From Roseibium algicola (lineage in GTDB: Bacteria > Pseudomonadota > Alphaproteobacteria > Rhizobiales > Stappiaceae): DNA of 64,000 nucleotides. The first letter of the stretch is position 1. Each line of letters opens with the position of its first letter. The notes beneath the pieces were generated by a model. It saw only the letters and a program-made list of their open reading frames with translations, had not been told where the DNA came from and did no database searches. The stretch lies in the NCBI RefSeq assembly GCF_001999245.1, contig NZ_CP019630.1, positions 1,240,001-1,304,000 of the forward strand. Reading direction: 5' to 3'. Of the stretch, positions 25,917 to 35,132 are shown piece by piece. Position numbers and translations under genes: made by a program.

Positions 25917-26420
25917 TCAGTCGCTCGACTTGAAGACGTTGGTGACCACATAAGTTGCCAGAAGGACGAGATGAAACCCCAGAAGGGCGGCAACCTGAAG
26001 CGGTGTGGTCTGGGAAAATTCCAGAAGTTCGCTCAACACGTGGATCGATGAGATGATGATGATCGTCGAGACGATCCGGTGCTTCATCCGCCTGTAGGCC
26101 TTCTCGCCCTGCTGGATGTAGTCATCGCCCTGCACAAGCGCCTTCAGCCGGAAGGTGTTGTAGGTGTTGGTTGCGACCATGATCACCAGATTGGCGATGA
26201 ACACCATGTCGAGCAGATTGAGAATCAGCAGAATCGTCTTCTTTCGATCCAGAAACTCGAAGCTCTGGATCGCGTCGTAGATATCGACGAAGAAGGTGAC
26301 GAGAAACAACACCATGGCAACAGACAGACCGGCCAGGATCGGAACCTGCGCGTAGCGGGTCAGCCTGATTACCGGATCGCTTGCCGAGATCTTGCGGTCT
26401 TCGTTCTCACGTTCGCTCAT
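25917..26420 (-). CDS. UPF0114 (YqhA-like) integral membrane protein
   Basis: A 167-residue membrane protein with four predicted spans: VPILAGLSVAMVLFLVTFFV, ILLILNLLDMVFIANLVIMV, IVSTIIIISSIHVLSEL and LQVAALLGFHLVLLATYVV. The LLDMVFIANLVIMV segment is typical of UPF0114. No function is established for the family. The ATG at 26420 (MSERENEDRK) is preferred to an upstream GTG. It stands alone, downstream of matB on the same strand with about 100 bp between. Confidence 0.78.
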   Translation of the reverse strand: MSERENEDRKISASDPVIRLTRYAQVPILAGLSVAMVLFLVTFFVDIYDAIQSFEFLDRKKTILLILNLLDMVFIANLVIMVATNTYNTFRLKALVQGDDYIQQGEKAYRRMKHRIVSTIIIISSIHVLSELLEFSQTTPLQVAALLGFHLVLLATYVVTNVFKSSD

Positions 26421-26525
26421 GTGCCTGCCCTGACTGTCCTTTTTCAGAGCTAGCACGAGTATGGATTGCAGACCAACCCGGAAGGTCGGCCGGCGGTAGA
26501 TGCCGGCCGGATCAAACGGCTGAGA

Positions 26526-28043
26526 TCAAGCGGTTGCGAAAGTGTCCTTGAACTGCTCGCGAAGAACGTTCTTCTGGACCTTGCCCATGGTGTTGCGCGG
26601 CAGGCTGTCGACCAGAACAAGCTTCCGCGGATGCTTGAAACGGGCGAGCGATGTTCCGGCAACAGCAAGGATCGCGTCCAGATCGGGCGTTTCCGGGCTA
26701 TCCGGCACCACCAGTCCCAAGACTGTTTCACCGAAATCCGAATGCGGCACACCAATGACGGCGCTTTCCCGAACCCCGGGCTGGGCATCCAGGATCAACT
26801 CGATCTCCTTCGGGTAGATGTTGTAGCCGCCGGAAATGATCAGGTCCTTGTTGCGCCCGACGATATGGACATAGCCGTCTGCGTCGATCATCCCGAGATC
26901 ACCGGTGATGAAGAAGCCGTCCTCCCGCAATTCGGCAGCGGTCTTCTCCGGCATCTGCCAATACCCCTTGAAGACGTTCGGGCCGCGCACCTCGATCTGG
27001 CCAACCGTTTCGGCCGGCAACGTGTCGCCCGTCGCGGGGTCCGTGATCTTCAGTTCCACGCCCGGGAGCGGGAAACCGACCGTCCCGGCGCGGCGTTCGC
27101 CTTCATACGGGTTGGAGGTATTCATGTTGGTTTCGGTCATGCCGTATCGCTCCAGGATCCGGTGACCGGTCCTTTCCTCGAACTGCCGGTGCGTTTCGGC
27201 AAGCAGTGGCGCGCTTCCGGAAATGAAAAGCCGCATGCCCTTTGTGAGGTCCGCCGTAAAACGCTCGTCCTGAAGCAGTCGGGTATAGAAGGTCGGCACG
27301 CCCATCATCGTCGTTGCCTTGGGCATCAGCTCGATCATGGCGTCGAGATCGAATTTCGGCAGGAACAGGATGGCGCCACCAGCAGCCAGCGACACGTTGG
27401 TCGCAACGAAAAGCCCGTGTGTGTGAAAGATCGGCAAGGCATGCAGCAGCACATCCTTGTCGGTGAAGCGCCAGAGTTCCGCCAGGGTGGCGGCATTCGA
27501 CAACAGGTTCGCCTGCGTCAGCATTGCCCCCTTCGACCGCCCTGTCGTGCCGGAGGTGTAAAGGAAAGCGGCCAGATCGTCCGGCGCCCGTTCCACCGTT
27601 GCAAATTCGGAGGGTTTGGCTTTGGCCTGATCCGTCAGCGACCCGCTTCCGTCAGCGTTGAGCGTCTCGAGGCGGGCGCCGAGTTTCGAGACGACAGGGT
27701 CCAGCAAGGTCTTGCTGCCACCGTCGCAGACCACGGTCCTGGCACCGCTGTTTTCGATAAAGTAGCTGAGCTCATCGACAGTGTAGGCCGTATTGAGCGG
27801 CAGGAACACGATCCCCGCCTGGGCACAGGCCGCGTAAAGAGCCAGAGACGTGGCTGACTTTTCGACCTGGGCGGCGAGCCGGTCGCCAGCCACCATGCCG
27901 TTGTCGGTCAGAACATGGGCAATCTGCGCCGCGCTTTCCAGAAACGCAGCATGGGTCAGGATGGAGCCGTCCTGAAAGATCAGAAAGGGAGTGTTCTTGC
28001 CGGCATGCTTTCCGAACAGTTGGTCGTAGAGTGGGTTTGTCAT
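26526..28043 (-). CDS. matB: Malonyl-CoA synthetase MatB
   Basis: A 505-residue acyl-adenylating enzyme with the AMP motif YTSGTTGRSKG (162-172), ERYGMTETNM, FITGDLG and the acylation Lys K488 in PRNTMGK. Its position after malonyl-CoA decarboxylase and a TRAP transporter identifies malonate as substrate. It forms malonyl-CoA from malonate, ATP and CoA in the cytoplasm. It ends the malonate operon, 92 bp after the decarboxylase gene. Confidence 0.9.
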   Translation of the reverse strand: MTNPLYDQLFGKHAGKNTPFLIFQDGSILTHAAFLESAAQIAHVLTDNGMVAGDRLAAQVEKSATSLALYAACAQAGIVFLPLNTAYTVDELSYFIENSGARTVVCDGGSKTLLDPVVSKLGARLETLNADGSGSLTDQAKAKPSEFATVERAPDDLAAFLYTSGTTGRSKGAMLTQANLLSNAATLAELWRFTDKDVLLHALPIFHTHGLFVATNVSLAAGGAILFLPKFDLDAMIELMPKATTMMGVPTFYTRLLQDERFTADLTKGMRLFISGSAPLLAETHRQFEERTGHRILERYGMTETNMNTSNPYEGERRAGTVGFPLPGVELKITDPATGDTLPAETVGQIEVRGPNVFKGYWQMPEKTAAELREDGFFITGDLGMIDADGYVHIVGRNKDLIISGGYNIYPKEIELILDAQPGVRESAVIGVPHSDFGETVLGLVVPDSPETPDLDAILAVAGTSLARFKHPRKLVLVDSLPRNTMGKVQKNVLREQFKDTFATA

Positions 28044-28135
28044 CTATGGGGCTCCTGGATCAGCAGGCTTTCGATCTAACCTTGCAAGGCCAAAAAGCTG
28101 ATCGATTCTATATTGTTAGAGCTTATTAGCCGCAT

Positions 28136-29401
28136 TCAGTTCAGTGCGGATAGCTCTAAAGTGAACGCATTTTCTCCAGCAGTGCTGAGTGATTTGATTT
28201 CAGATGAAGCGGCAATTGTCCGGATCGAAGCGAACCTCTCATGGTTCTGGGTTACCTTCTCCAGATCGTAGAGATAATTGACCATGACGCCGGCAGACTG
28301 CTTCATTCCCTTGTCGGAAAGATCCGCGCCTGCGTGCACCTGGTGGACCAATGCACCGTTGCCAAGGTGGAAGCGGGCGACAGGGTCCAGCGGCAGACCG
28401 TCCTTGCGCTTTGCGGTCATCAGGTACCGGGCAGCAAGCTTGCGCAAGGTATCCTCGTCGGCAGAGCCGTGATCGATCCCCTCGCCGTCCAGCCAGCGGA
28501 CCAGCCCCGGGATCGGCGACAAGGTGACGAATGTCTTGAGCTTGGGCAGCTCAAGCGACAAATCCGCGGCCACCTGTTTGATAAGCGAGTTGCCGAAGGA
28601 TATCCCTGCAAGGCCGGCCTGGCAGTTGGAGATCGAATAAAACACCGCGGTATCCGCCGTATCTGCTTCGATCTGCGTTCTGTTTTCGGCAAGAAGACCC
28701 TGGATGGAGCCTGGAATGCCCTTTGTCAGGGCAACTTCGACGAAGATCAGCGGCTCATCCGGCATTGCCGGATGCAGAAACGCGAAGCACCGCCTGTCGA
28801 CAGGCTCCAGACGTCGGCGAAGATCGCTCCAGCTGTCGATCGCGTGAACGGCTTCATAGGCGATGATCTTTTCCAGAAGCTGGGCCGGGCTTTCCCAATT
28901 GATCGGCCTAAGCACCAGGAACCCGCGGTTGAACCAGCTGGCAAACAGATGCCGGAAGTCCAGATCAAGCGCCTGAAGGACATCATCGCCCTTGCTGAGG
29001 CGCAACAGGTCCTCGCGCATGCCGACCAGAAGCCGGGTTGCGTCCGGAACCTGGTTGAGCCGTCGGATCAGTTCCTGCCGCGGAGGTTCGACAGCCTCCA
29101 TGAATTCTCGGTAACTGGCCTTCGACTGCCCCTTCTCATAATGCTCCAACGCCGATCTGACAGCCGGAGCCGATACGGCCAGACCTTCCGCGAGATGACG
29201 GAAGAAGGCACGTTTTTCCTCGTCATTGAGAGCGCCATACCGGCTGAGGATCTGCCGGGCAAGATTTTGCCCGGAGACCTCCCCGGTTGCACCGATCAAA
29301 TCGGCGACGAGCGCCTCGAGCGGACGGTCATCCGCCTTGTCCGCCCCCTTCGACAGGTATCTTCGTTCGAAAACGGTCGTCAGCAGATCGGCCAGAAACA
29401 T
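28136..29401 (-). CDS. matA: Malonyl-CoA decarboxylase (MatA)
   Basis: A 421-residue MCD-family protein with a helical N-terminal domain and an acetyltransferase-like C-terminal domain. Likely catalytic residues are S295 in TLSPIPG and H345 in RFHLGNGA, by family knowledge. It converts malonyl-CoA to acetyl-CoA and CO2. The ATG overlaps the DctM stop by one base (TGATG), fixing the start; a 128-residue upstream extension is only a shadow of the transporter gene. MatB follows and regenerates the substrate from malonate. Confidence 0.93.
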   Translation of the reverse strand: MFLADLLTTVFERRYLSKGADKADDRPLEALVADLIGATGEVSGQNLARQILSRYGALNDEEKRAFFRHLAEGLAVSAPAVRSALEHYEKGQSKASYREFMEAVEPPRQELIRRLNQVPDATRLLVGMREDLLRLSKGDDVLQALDLDFRHLFASWFNRGFLVLRPINWESPAQLLEKIIAYEAVHAIDSWSDLRRRLEPVDRRCFAFLHPAMPDEPLIFVEVALTKGIPGSIQGLLAENRTQIEADTADTAVFYSISNCQAGLAGISFGNSLIKQVAADLSLELPKLKTFVTLSPIPGLVRWLDGEGIDHGSADEDTLRKLAARYLMTAKRKDGLPLDPVARFHLGNGALVHQVHAGADLSDKGMKQSAGVMVNYLYDLEKVTQNHERFASIRTIAASSEIKSLSTAGENAFTLELSALN

Positions 29402-30717
29402 CACCGCGCTTCTCCCATCACCACGTCCGGCAGCCAGGTGGCCAGTTCCGGAAACAGACAGAGGATGACGATCGCCACGAACATGCACGCCACGAATGGC
29501 AGGGACCCGGTGAGGATCGTCTTCAAGGAAATGTCCGGAGCGATGCCGTTGATCACGTAGAGGTTCAACCCGACCGGAGGAGAGATCAGACCGATCTCCA
29601 TGTTGATGGTCAGGACAACCGCGAACCAGATCGGATCGAAGCCGGCTGTGGTGATGATCGGCAGCAGGATCGGTGCCGCCATCAGGATCACCGCGACGGG
29701 CGGCAGGAAGAAACCGGCAATCAGCAGGAAGACGTTGATTGCCGCCATCAGGATCCAGCGGTTGACGGACAGCGTGCCGATCCATTCTGCAATCGCCTGC
29801 GTGATGAAAAGCGACGACAGCATGTAGGAAAAGACACCGGCTGCCGCGATGATGAAGAGGATCATCACGCTTTCCCGCGTGCTGTCGCGCAGCACGGTCC
29901 AGAGCAGTTTCGGGCTCCAGAGCCGGTAGATGATGACCGCGATCAGCAGACAGAGCAAAGCGCCGACGGCAGCGGTTTCAGACGGTGTCGCGATGCCGCC
30001 GTACATGGCATAGAGCACACCCAGAATAATGAGCATGAACGGCAGGACGCGCGGCAGGATCTCGAACTTTTCCGCCCAGGAATAGTTGCCCGCGCTGAGC
30101 ACGCTGGCATTGCCGCTGCGCCAGGTCGAATAGAGCGACCAGGCCATGAAAAGGCCCATCAGCATCAGGCCGGGAATAACACCTGCCAGGAACAGACGAC
30201 CGATCGAAGTTTCGGTTGAAATGCCGTAGACGATCATCGTGACGGACGGCGGGATCAGGATGCCGAGCGTGCCGCCCGCGGCGATGGAGCCGGCGGCGAC
30301 ACCGTCCGGATAACCGCGCTTGCGCATTTCCGGAATACCCATCTTGCCGATGGCCGCACAGGTGGCGGGTGAAGACCCGGACATGGCAGCGAACAGGGCG
30401 CATGCACCGAGGTTCGAGACGACCAGTCCACCGGGTACCCGGGTGAGCCAGCGTTCCAAAGCTTCGTAGAGATCGGCCCCCGCCCGAGTGGAGGCGATGG
30501 AGGCGCCCATGATGATGAACATGGGGATCGACAGAAGGGCGAAGTTATCAAGTTTACCGAACAGGATTTCGGGCATCAGTTCGAGCGACCGGAAGCCGTC
30601 GAATGCCAGCAGGAAGCCCGCGGAAACGATCAACAGACCGATCGCAACGGAAATGCCGGAGAAGAGGACCAGGATGGTGGCGACCGCCACCAGGGCGCCG
30701 AGCAGCAAGGGATCCAT
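29401..30717 (-). CDS. TRAP transporter large permease (DctM-like), malonate-linked
   Basis: A 438-residue DctM-family protein with about 12 membrane segments and the family patterns GKLDNFALLSIPMFIIMG, ATCAAIGKMGIPEMRKRGY and SIAAGGTLGILIPPS. It imports substrate delivered by the periplasmic DctP-like protein using the sodium or proton gradient. It overlaps both neighbours by one base. Linkage to malonyl-CoA enzymes indicates malonate or a close dicarboxylate, as in Sinorhizobium MatPQM. Confidence 0.93.
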   Translation of the reverse strand: MDPLLLGALVAVATILVLFSGISVAIGLLIVSAGFLLAFDGFRSLELMPEILFGKLDNFALLSIPMFIIMGASIASTRAGADLYEALERWLTRVPGGLVVSNLGACALFAAMSGSSPATCAAIGKMGIPEMRKRGYPDGVAAGSIAAGGTLGILIPPSVTMIVYGISTETSIGRLFLAGVIPGLMLMGLFMAWSLYSTWRSGNASVLSAGNYSWAEKFEILPRVLPFMLIILGVLYAMYGGIATPSETAAVGALLCLLIAVIIYRLWSPKLLWTVLRDSTRESVMILFIIAAAGVFSYMLSSLFITQAIAEWIGTLSVNRWILMAAINVFLLIAGFFLPPVAVILMAAPILLPIITTAGFDPIWFAVVLTINMEIGLISPPVGLNLYVINGIAPDISLKTILTGSLPFVACMFVAIVILCLFPELATWLPDVVMGEAR

Positions 30718-31265
30718 TATTTATCCTCCAGACCGAAGGGTTTGTCGACACCGATGAGAACCGCGTAAAGATCTGCGGCGAGCTGCAGCAACAGCAGTCC
30801 GAACCCAACGGGGATCGACAGATACGGGATCCAGAGCCTGACGCCCCAGACTGTGTCTGAGGTCCAGCCCTTCGACCAGGCGAGGTACCAGAATTCAGTG
30901 CCGTAGAAGAGCATCATCGCCATGACCAGGATCGAGATTGACAGCGTGATGCAGGCCAGCACGAAGCGGGCACGTGGTGCCAGCGACAGGGGAAACAGGT
31001 CGACATTGACGTGCCCCCGAAGCCGCTGAACGTAAGGCAGCCCCACAAGGGTTGCGGCGATGACCAGATAAATGACCGTTTCGGTCTGCCAGACGGTGGA
31101 AGCGTTGAGCACGAGGCGCACGAAGATCATCTGGCAAGTGACGACGACGGCGACAACGATCATCGCTGCCGCACACCAGCCGGCCACGGTCGAAATCGCT
31201 GCGACAACGCGCAAGAAGGGGTTGCTGCCGGCATGCGCTACCGCAGCCGTACTGTGGCCCGCCAT
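30717..31265 (-). CDS. TRAP transporter small permease (DctQ-like)
   Basis: A 182-residue protein with four membrane segments (for example VAGWCAAAMIVVAVVVTCQMIF and LVIAATLVGLPYVQRLRGHVNVDL). The RLRGHVNVD motif is usual in DctQ proteins. It pairs with the DctM subunit, whose gene overlaps its stop (TAATG). The coding end is followed without a gap, ensuring balanced synthesis. Confidence 0.9.
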   Translation of the reverse strand: MAGHSTAAVAHAGSNPFLRVVAAISTVAGWCAAAMIVVAVVVTCQMIFVRLVLNASTVWQTETVIYLVIAATLVGLPYVQRLRGHVNVDLFPLSLAPRARFVLACITLSISILVMAMMLFYGTEFWYLAWSKGWTSDTVWGVRLWIPYLSIPVGFGLLLLQLAADLYAVLIGVDKPFGLEDK

Positions 31266-31303
31266 GGGTCACTCCTTGAAATGAGGTCCTTTGGAACAGG
31301 TTT

Positions 31304-31327
31304 CGGGGCGGCTTTCAGGCCGCCCCG
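31304..31327 (-). other. Hairpin between dctP- and dctQ-like genes
   Basis: A 9-bp perfect stem CGGGGCGGC/GCCGCCCCG (31304-31312, 31319-31327) closes a six-base loop, 14 bp after the binding-protein gene. There is no U-run on the minus strand. As in many TRAP and ABC operons it probably stabilises the 5' message, favouring a high yield of the periplasmic protein over the permeases. Confidence 0.6.
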
Positions 31328-31340
31328 CAAGTTCAGTCGC

Positions 31341-32327
31341 TTATTCGACGGCGAATGCCAGATCGAGAAGCTGCTGACCGTTCGGGGTTTCTTCCACGAA
31401 CGCCTTGTAGGAGGTTTCCTTGGCAAGAGCCCGCCAGGCATCGAAGTCCGCTGCGGTCATTTCGGCGATTTCGACACCGTTCTCACGGAAGACTTCTGCA
31501 GAGGCCGCATCTTCCTTCTTGGCTTCTTCGAGATAGAAAGCCTGCGCCTTTTCAGAAGCCGCCAGCAGCGCTTTTTGCTGGTCTTCGGTGAGGCTTTCGA
31601 ACTTGGCCTTGTTCATCAGGAGTGGCTGGTACATGAACCAGAGCGCATATTCGCCAGCCGGGGTGTAGCAGGATACCTGCTCGTAAATGCGATAGCTGAC
31701 GAAGGACGAGGACGAGGTGTTGACCGCGTCCAGAACACCGGACTGCATGGCATTGTAGACTTCCGAAGACGCCATCGAGGCAATCGAAGCGCCTGCGCCT
31801 GCAAGCATCTGCTCAAAGGCCTTGCCCGCAGCGCGGGTCTGAAGGCCCGGCATGTCTTCCGGCTTGGTGATGCACTTGTCCTTGGCTGCAAAGCCGCCGG
31901 CCAGATAACCGTGCACCAGCACGATCACATCGTCCTCGGCCATGATTCCCTCAATGGCCTCCATGAACGGGCTTTCGTTCATGCGGGCCGCATGGTCATG
32001 GTTTTTCACCAGACCCGGCATCAGGGTGAGGTTATAGGCAGGTTGCTGGCCACCGGCATAGCTGAGCGGCAGAACGGTCATGTCCAGCAGACCGCGAGAC
32101 AGCGGCTTATACTGTTCGCGCGCCTTCAAAAGCGACTGGGACGGGAAAATCTTGATGTCGAGATCGACACCGGCCGCCGCCACGTCGTCGGCAACCATCT
32201 GGGCCACCTTGTGGCGAACGTCGCCGGTGGACCACTGGTGAGACAGGCGCAGCTCGGTCGCGTTGGCGGTGAGCGCGCTGGCGAAAAGCGTCACGGCAGC
32301 AACCGACGCTGAGAATTTGAAGTTCAT
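31341..32327 (-). CDS. TRAP transporter substrate-binding protein (DctP-like), malonate-linked
   Basis: A 328-residue periplasmic protein with an N-terminal signal (FSASVAAVTLFASALTANA, cleavage near residue 23) and DctP-family features, including the LQTRAAGKAFEQMLAGAGA segment, which carries the Arg expected to bind the substrate carboxylate. A strong GGGAGG precedes the ATG. It is the first gene of the malonate operon and faces the GntR regulator across a 124-bp divergent gap. Confidence 0.92.
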   Translation of the reverse strand: MNFKFSASVAAVTLFASALTANATELRLSHQWSTGDVRHKVAQMVADDVAAAGVDLDIKIFPSQSLLKAREQYKPLSRGLLDMTVLPLSYAGGQQPAYNLTLMPGLVKNHDHAARMNESPFMEAIEGIMAEDDVIVLVHGYLAGGFAAKDKCITKPEDMPGLQTRAAGKAFEQMLAGAGASIASMASSEVYNAMQSGVLDAVNTSSSSFVSYRIYEQVSCYTPAGEYALWFMYQPLLMNKAKFESLTEDQQKALLAASEKAQAFYLEEAKKEDAASAEVFRENGVEIAEMTAADFDAWRALAKETSYKAFVEETPNGQQLLDLAFAVE

Positions 32328-32404
32328 TTTTTCCTCCCTGATGGTTCCGGACGGGAACCGGAATTCGATCTTACCCTCATGTGATGTTTTTCTGTCAAGT
32401 CATT

Positions 32405-32414
32405 TTGTATACAA
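32405..32414. promoter_or_regulatory. Candidate operator TTGTATACAA for the GntR regulator
   Basis: A perfect 10-bp palindrome TTGTATACAA sits in the 124-bp divergent gap, 38 bp before the regulator start and about 78 bp before the TRAP operon. Palindromes of TnGTnnACnA form are typical targets of FCD-class GntR proteins. It is the only strong dyad in the gap, so it is likely to control both directions. Confidence 0.65.
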
Positions 32415-32451
32415 GACCGACAATATTGCGCGCGAAAAACTCCTATGCTAA

Positions 32452-33117
32452 ATGCGAAACATGGAAAGAAAACGATCCGACCGCATCGCGGATGCGCTTG
32501 AAGGGCTGATTTTCGACGGCACTTTCGCCGATGGCGACAGGCTGGACGAGGTTCAGCTTGCGGGCCGGTTTTCGGTTTCCAGAACACCGGTCCGGGAAGC
32601 CCTTCACAGGCTTTCCCAGTCCGGTCTGGTCGTGCAGATACCCCGCCGCGGTGTGTTCGTCCGGCAACCCGGCCCGGTGGAACTGATCGAAATGTTCGAA
32701 GTGATGGCAGAGCTGGAAGCCGTGAGTGCGCGCCTGGCTGCCGCGCGTATTTCCGAAACTGCCCTTGCCGATCTTCACGCTGCGAACGAGCGTTGCAAAC
32801 ACGCCGTCGAGGCGCAGGACACGGATGGCTACTATCTGGAAAACGAACAATTCCACGCCATCATCTACCGCCAGTCAGGCAACCGTTTTCTGGAGCAGGA
32901 ATGCCTTCGCCTTCAACGGCGTCTGCAGCCCTTCCGAAGGGTGCAGTTGCGCGTGCGCGGGCGCATGAAACAATCCATGGCCGAACATGAAGACGTCGTT
33001 GCCGCCATCGAGGCTGCCGACGGTGATCGGGCGGCGGCTGCCATCCGTCGGCACGTTTCCGTGCAGGGCGAGAAATTCCATCACCTGATGGCAAGCCTGA
33101 AGCCCGCAGCCGAGTAA
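32452..33117 (+). CDS. GntR/FCD regulator of malonate operon (MatR-like)
   Basis: A 221-residue FadR-subfamily regulator. The winged HTH near residues 10-70 contains LAGRFSVSRTPVREALHRLSQSGLVV; an FCD helical effector domain follows. It is divergent from the malonate TRAP operon, like MatR/GtrA of rhizobia, and presumably represses it until malonate or malonyl-CoA binds. ATG 32452 or 32461 could serve as start. The gene is convergent with the GlxA-type gene, with only 6 bp between stops. Confidence 0.88.
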   Translation: MRNMERKRSDRIADALEGLIFDGTFADGDRLDEVQLAGRFSVSRTPVREALHRLSQSGLVVQIPRRGVFVRQPGPVELIEMFEVMAELEAVSARLAAARISETALADLHAANERCKHAVEAQDTDGYYLENEQFHAIIYRQSGNRFLEQECLRLQRRLQPFRRVQLRVRGRMKQSMAEHEDVVAAIEAADGDRAAAAIRRHVSVQGEKFHHLMASLKPAAE

Positions 33118-33123
33118 GTCCGT

Positions 33124-34188
33124 CTAGAACTCGAAAACCCGGCCATGCTGCTGACGGTCCGCGGCAGGGCTTGTGCCGAGGGCTGACCGGTAGCGTTTCG
33201 AAAAATGGGATGCGCTGGCAAAGCCGCAGGCCATCGCGATGTCGATCATGCGCATTGAGGTGCGGCAGACGAGCTGGCGGGCAATGTCCAGACGAACCTT
33301 TGCGTAATATTCCTGCGGGCTGCACTTGAGATATTTCTGGAATTCCCGCTGCAACTGGCGGGGGCTGACGTCCAGTTTCTGCGCGATTTCCTGCAAGGAA
33401 AGCGGCTCGACGACGTTCTCCGTCATCAGGGCGATGCTGCTGCGCACCCGTTGCGAGACGGTTTCCAGATCATCACGCATGTGCTTGTGCTGCCGCTCAT
33501 TGCCACTGCGCCAGTCGTGATGAAGGGCGATTTCGGCAACATCCGCAGCAACCGCGCCACCGTGGACCTGGGCCACGAAGCCGATCATCAGATCGAGCGC
33601 GGAGGTTCCCCCGGCGCAGGTCATGTACTTGCCGTCCGTCTGAATGAGACTGTCCACCAGCCGCGCATCGGGGAACCGCTCCTTGAAGAAATCGGCATAT
33701 TCCCAGTGGATCGTGCAGTTCCTGTTGTCCAGCAGGCCGAAGTCGGCCAACACATAGGCACCAGTGCAGATGCCTGCGATCCGGCTGGAGCGGTTGGCCA
33801 GTTTCCGGATGGCAACCTTCTGGGCCAGTGTCAGCCCAATGCGTTCCACATCATCACTGCTGCAGACCGCAAGAAGATCCGGCCGTTCGACATCGCCGAT
33901 GGCGCAGTCGGCCCGTATGGTGCTGCCGTTGCTGGCAATGGCATCGCTGCCGTCCAGACTGCAGCATCGATATGTGAAGGCCTTGCGTTTCAACACTTTG
34001 TTCGCGATCCGCAGAGGCTCGATTGCAGAGGCAAAGGAGAGCAGGGAAAAATTTCTCATGAGCAGAAAGCAGATCTCGACGGTTCGCGAGGCAAGCGCCT
34101 CTCCGCCGTCATCCCCTTCGCTTCGGCCGGGTGCCGGAGAGGATTTCTGCCCTGGGGAAATTTGTGCTTCGTCCAATCTAGCGCTCAC
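33124..34188 (-). CDS. GlxA-type AraC regulator with DJ-1/PfpI domain
   Basis: A 354-residue regulator. An N-terminal DJ-1/PfpI-like sensor (about 36-215, with IAGICTGAYVLADFGLLDNR) precedes two AraC HTHs (about 250-350: PLSLQEIAQKLDVSPRQLQREFQKYLK and IDIAMACGFASASHFSKRYR). The GTG start at 34188 has AGGA 5 bases upstream. This class controls choline, glycine-betaine, carnitine or arginine breakdown in proteobacteria; no such target is adjacent, so the regulon is unknown. Confidence 0.88.
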   Translation of the reverse strand: MSARLDEAQISPGQKSSPAPGRSEGDDGGEALASRTVEICFLLMRNFSLLSFASAIEPLRIANKVLKRKAFTYRCCSLDGSDAIASNGSTIRADCAIGDVERPDLLAVCSSDDVERIGLTLAQKVAIRKLANRSSRIAGICTGAYVLADFGLLDNRNCTIHWEYADFFKERFPDARLVDSLIQTDGKYMTCAGGTSALDLMIGFVAQVHGGAVAADVAEIALHHDWRSGNERQHKHMRDDLETVSQRVRSSIALMTENVVEPLSLQEIAQKLDVSPRQLQREFQKYLKCSPQEYYAKVRLDIARQLVCRTSMRMIDIAMACGFASASHFSKRYRSALGTSPAADRQQHGRVFEF

Positions 34189-34461
34189 AGGTATCCTGCC
34201 TTCACCATCTTGATCGGCTCGAACCGATCTTGAAGAACCTTCAGCCGGAAATTTAGCAGCCTGAAAAGCTGCTCCCTATCGGGAAACCGGACTACATTGT
34301 CGCAGTTCTTCCGGTGCGCTACCCGGCACACGCCTCACGAAAGAGACCGCCGTTGTGGTTTACAGGCTCCCAGAATCATCGATAGTACACGGGTCTTGAG
34401 CTCTTCATGAACGGTGCGACCCATCCCGGGGCACCGGAGTGACCAACCGAAGGAACATTTC

Positions 34462-35055
34462 ATGCTCTACCGCCTCGGCCTTGCCACCGCATTCGGCCTG
34501 TTGACCGCCTCTCCCGCCCTTGCCCATCTGGATCCGTCAGAACACGGCTCCTTTGCCGCCGGCTTCACGCATCCACTGTTCGGTACCGATCACGTGCTGG
34601 CGATGATTGCCGTTGGCCTTTGGGCCGCCCTTCTTGGCGGGCGCGCCGTCTGGGCTCTGCCGACCGCCTTCGTCGGTGCGATGATCGTCGGTTTCCTGCT
34701 CTCGCTTGCCGGCGTTCCGCTGCCCTACGTCGAACCGTTCATTCTGACATCGGTCGTGGTTCTTGGTGTCGTCGTCGCCCTTGCCTTGCGCCTGCCACTT
34801 GGCGTGTGTGCGGCACTGGTGGGGGGGTTCGGCATTTGTCACGGCCATGCCCACGGCGGTGAAATCGGCTCGGCTGGCGAACTTTCCTATGCCGGTGGCT
34901 TTGTTTTGGCGACCGCACTCCTGCATGCGGCCGGGCTCCTGATTGGCTACGGCGCCAATGTGGCCACCCGGAACGATCCCGCGTGGGCACCACGCATCAT
35001 TCGCAGCCTGGGTGTGCTGACGGCACTCGGCGGGCTGTATCTTGCAGCAGCGTAA
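34462..35055 (+). CDS. HupE/UreJ family metal permease-like protein
   Basis: A 197-residue membrane protein with a cleavable signal (ending PALA) and about six membrane segments. The family motifs FTHPLFGTDHVLAMIAVGLWAA (about 34-55) and GFGICHGHAHGGE (about 130-142) supply metal-binding His and Asp. HupE/UreJ proteins carry nickel or cobalt. There are no urease, hydrogenase or cobalamin genes nearby. ATG 34462 has AAGGAA upstream. The 273-bp leader contains a hairpin AGCAGC/GCTGCT (34255-34273) but no riboswitch I can recognise. Confidence 0.85.
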   Translation: MLYRLGLATAFGLLTASPALAHLDPSEHGSFAAGFTHPLFGTDHVLAMIAVGLWAALLGGRAVWALPTAFVGAMIVGFLLSLAGVPLPYVEPFILTSVVVLGVVVALALRLPLGVCAALVGGFGICHGHAHGGEIGSAGELSYAGGFVLATALLHAAGLLIGYGANVATRNDPAWAPRIIRSLGVLTALGGLYLAAA

Positions 35056-35132
35056 GTTCGGTGACTGATTAAAACAGACGCGACTGTCGTCCCACTGCTC
35101 CCCCTCATCTGAGCATGCGCGCAGCGCTGTTT

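Noticed and set aside
34189..34461. Cobalamin or NiCo riboswitch before the HupE gene
   Set aside because: The conserved core boxes are not present; only a short AGCAGC/GCTGCT hairpin is seen.
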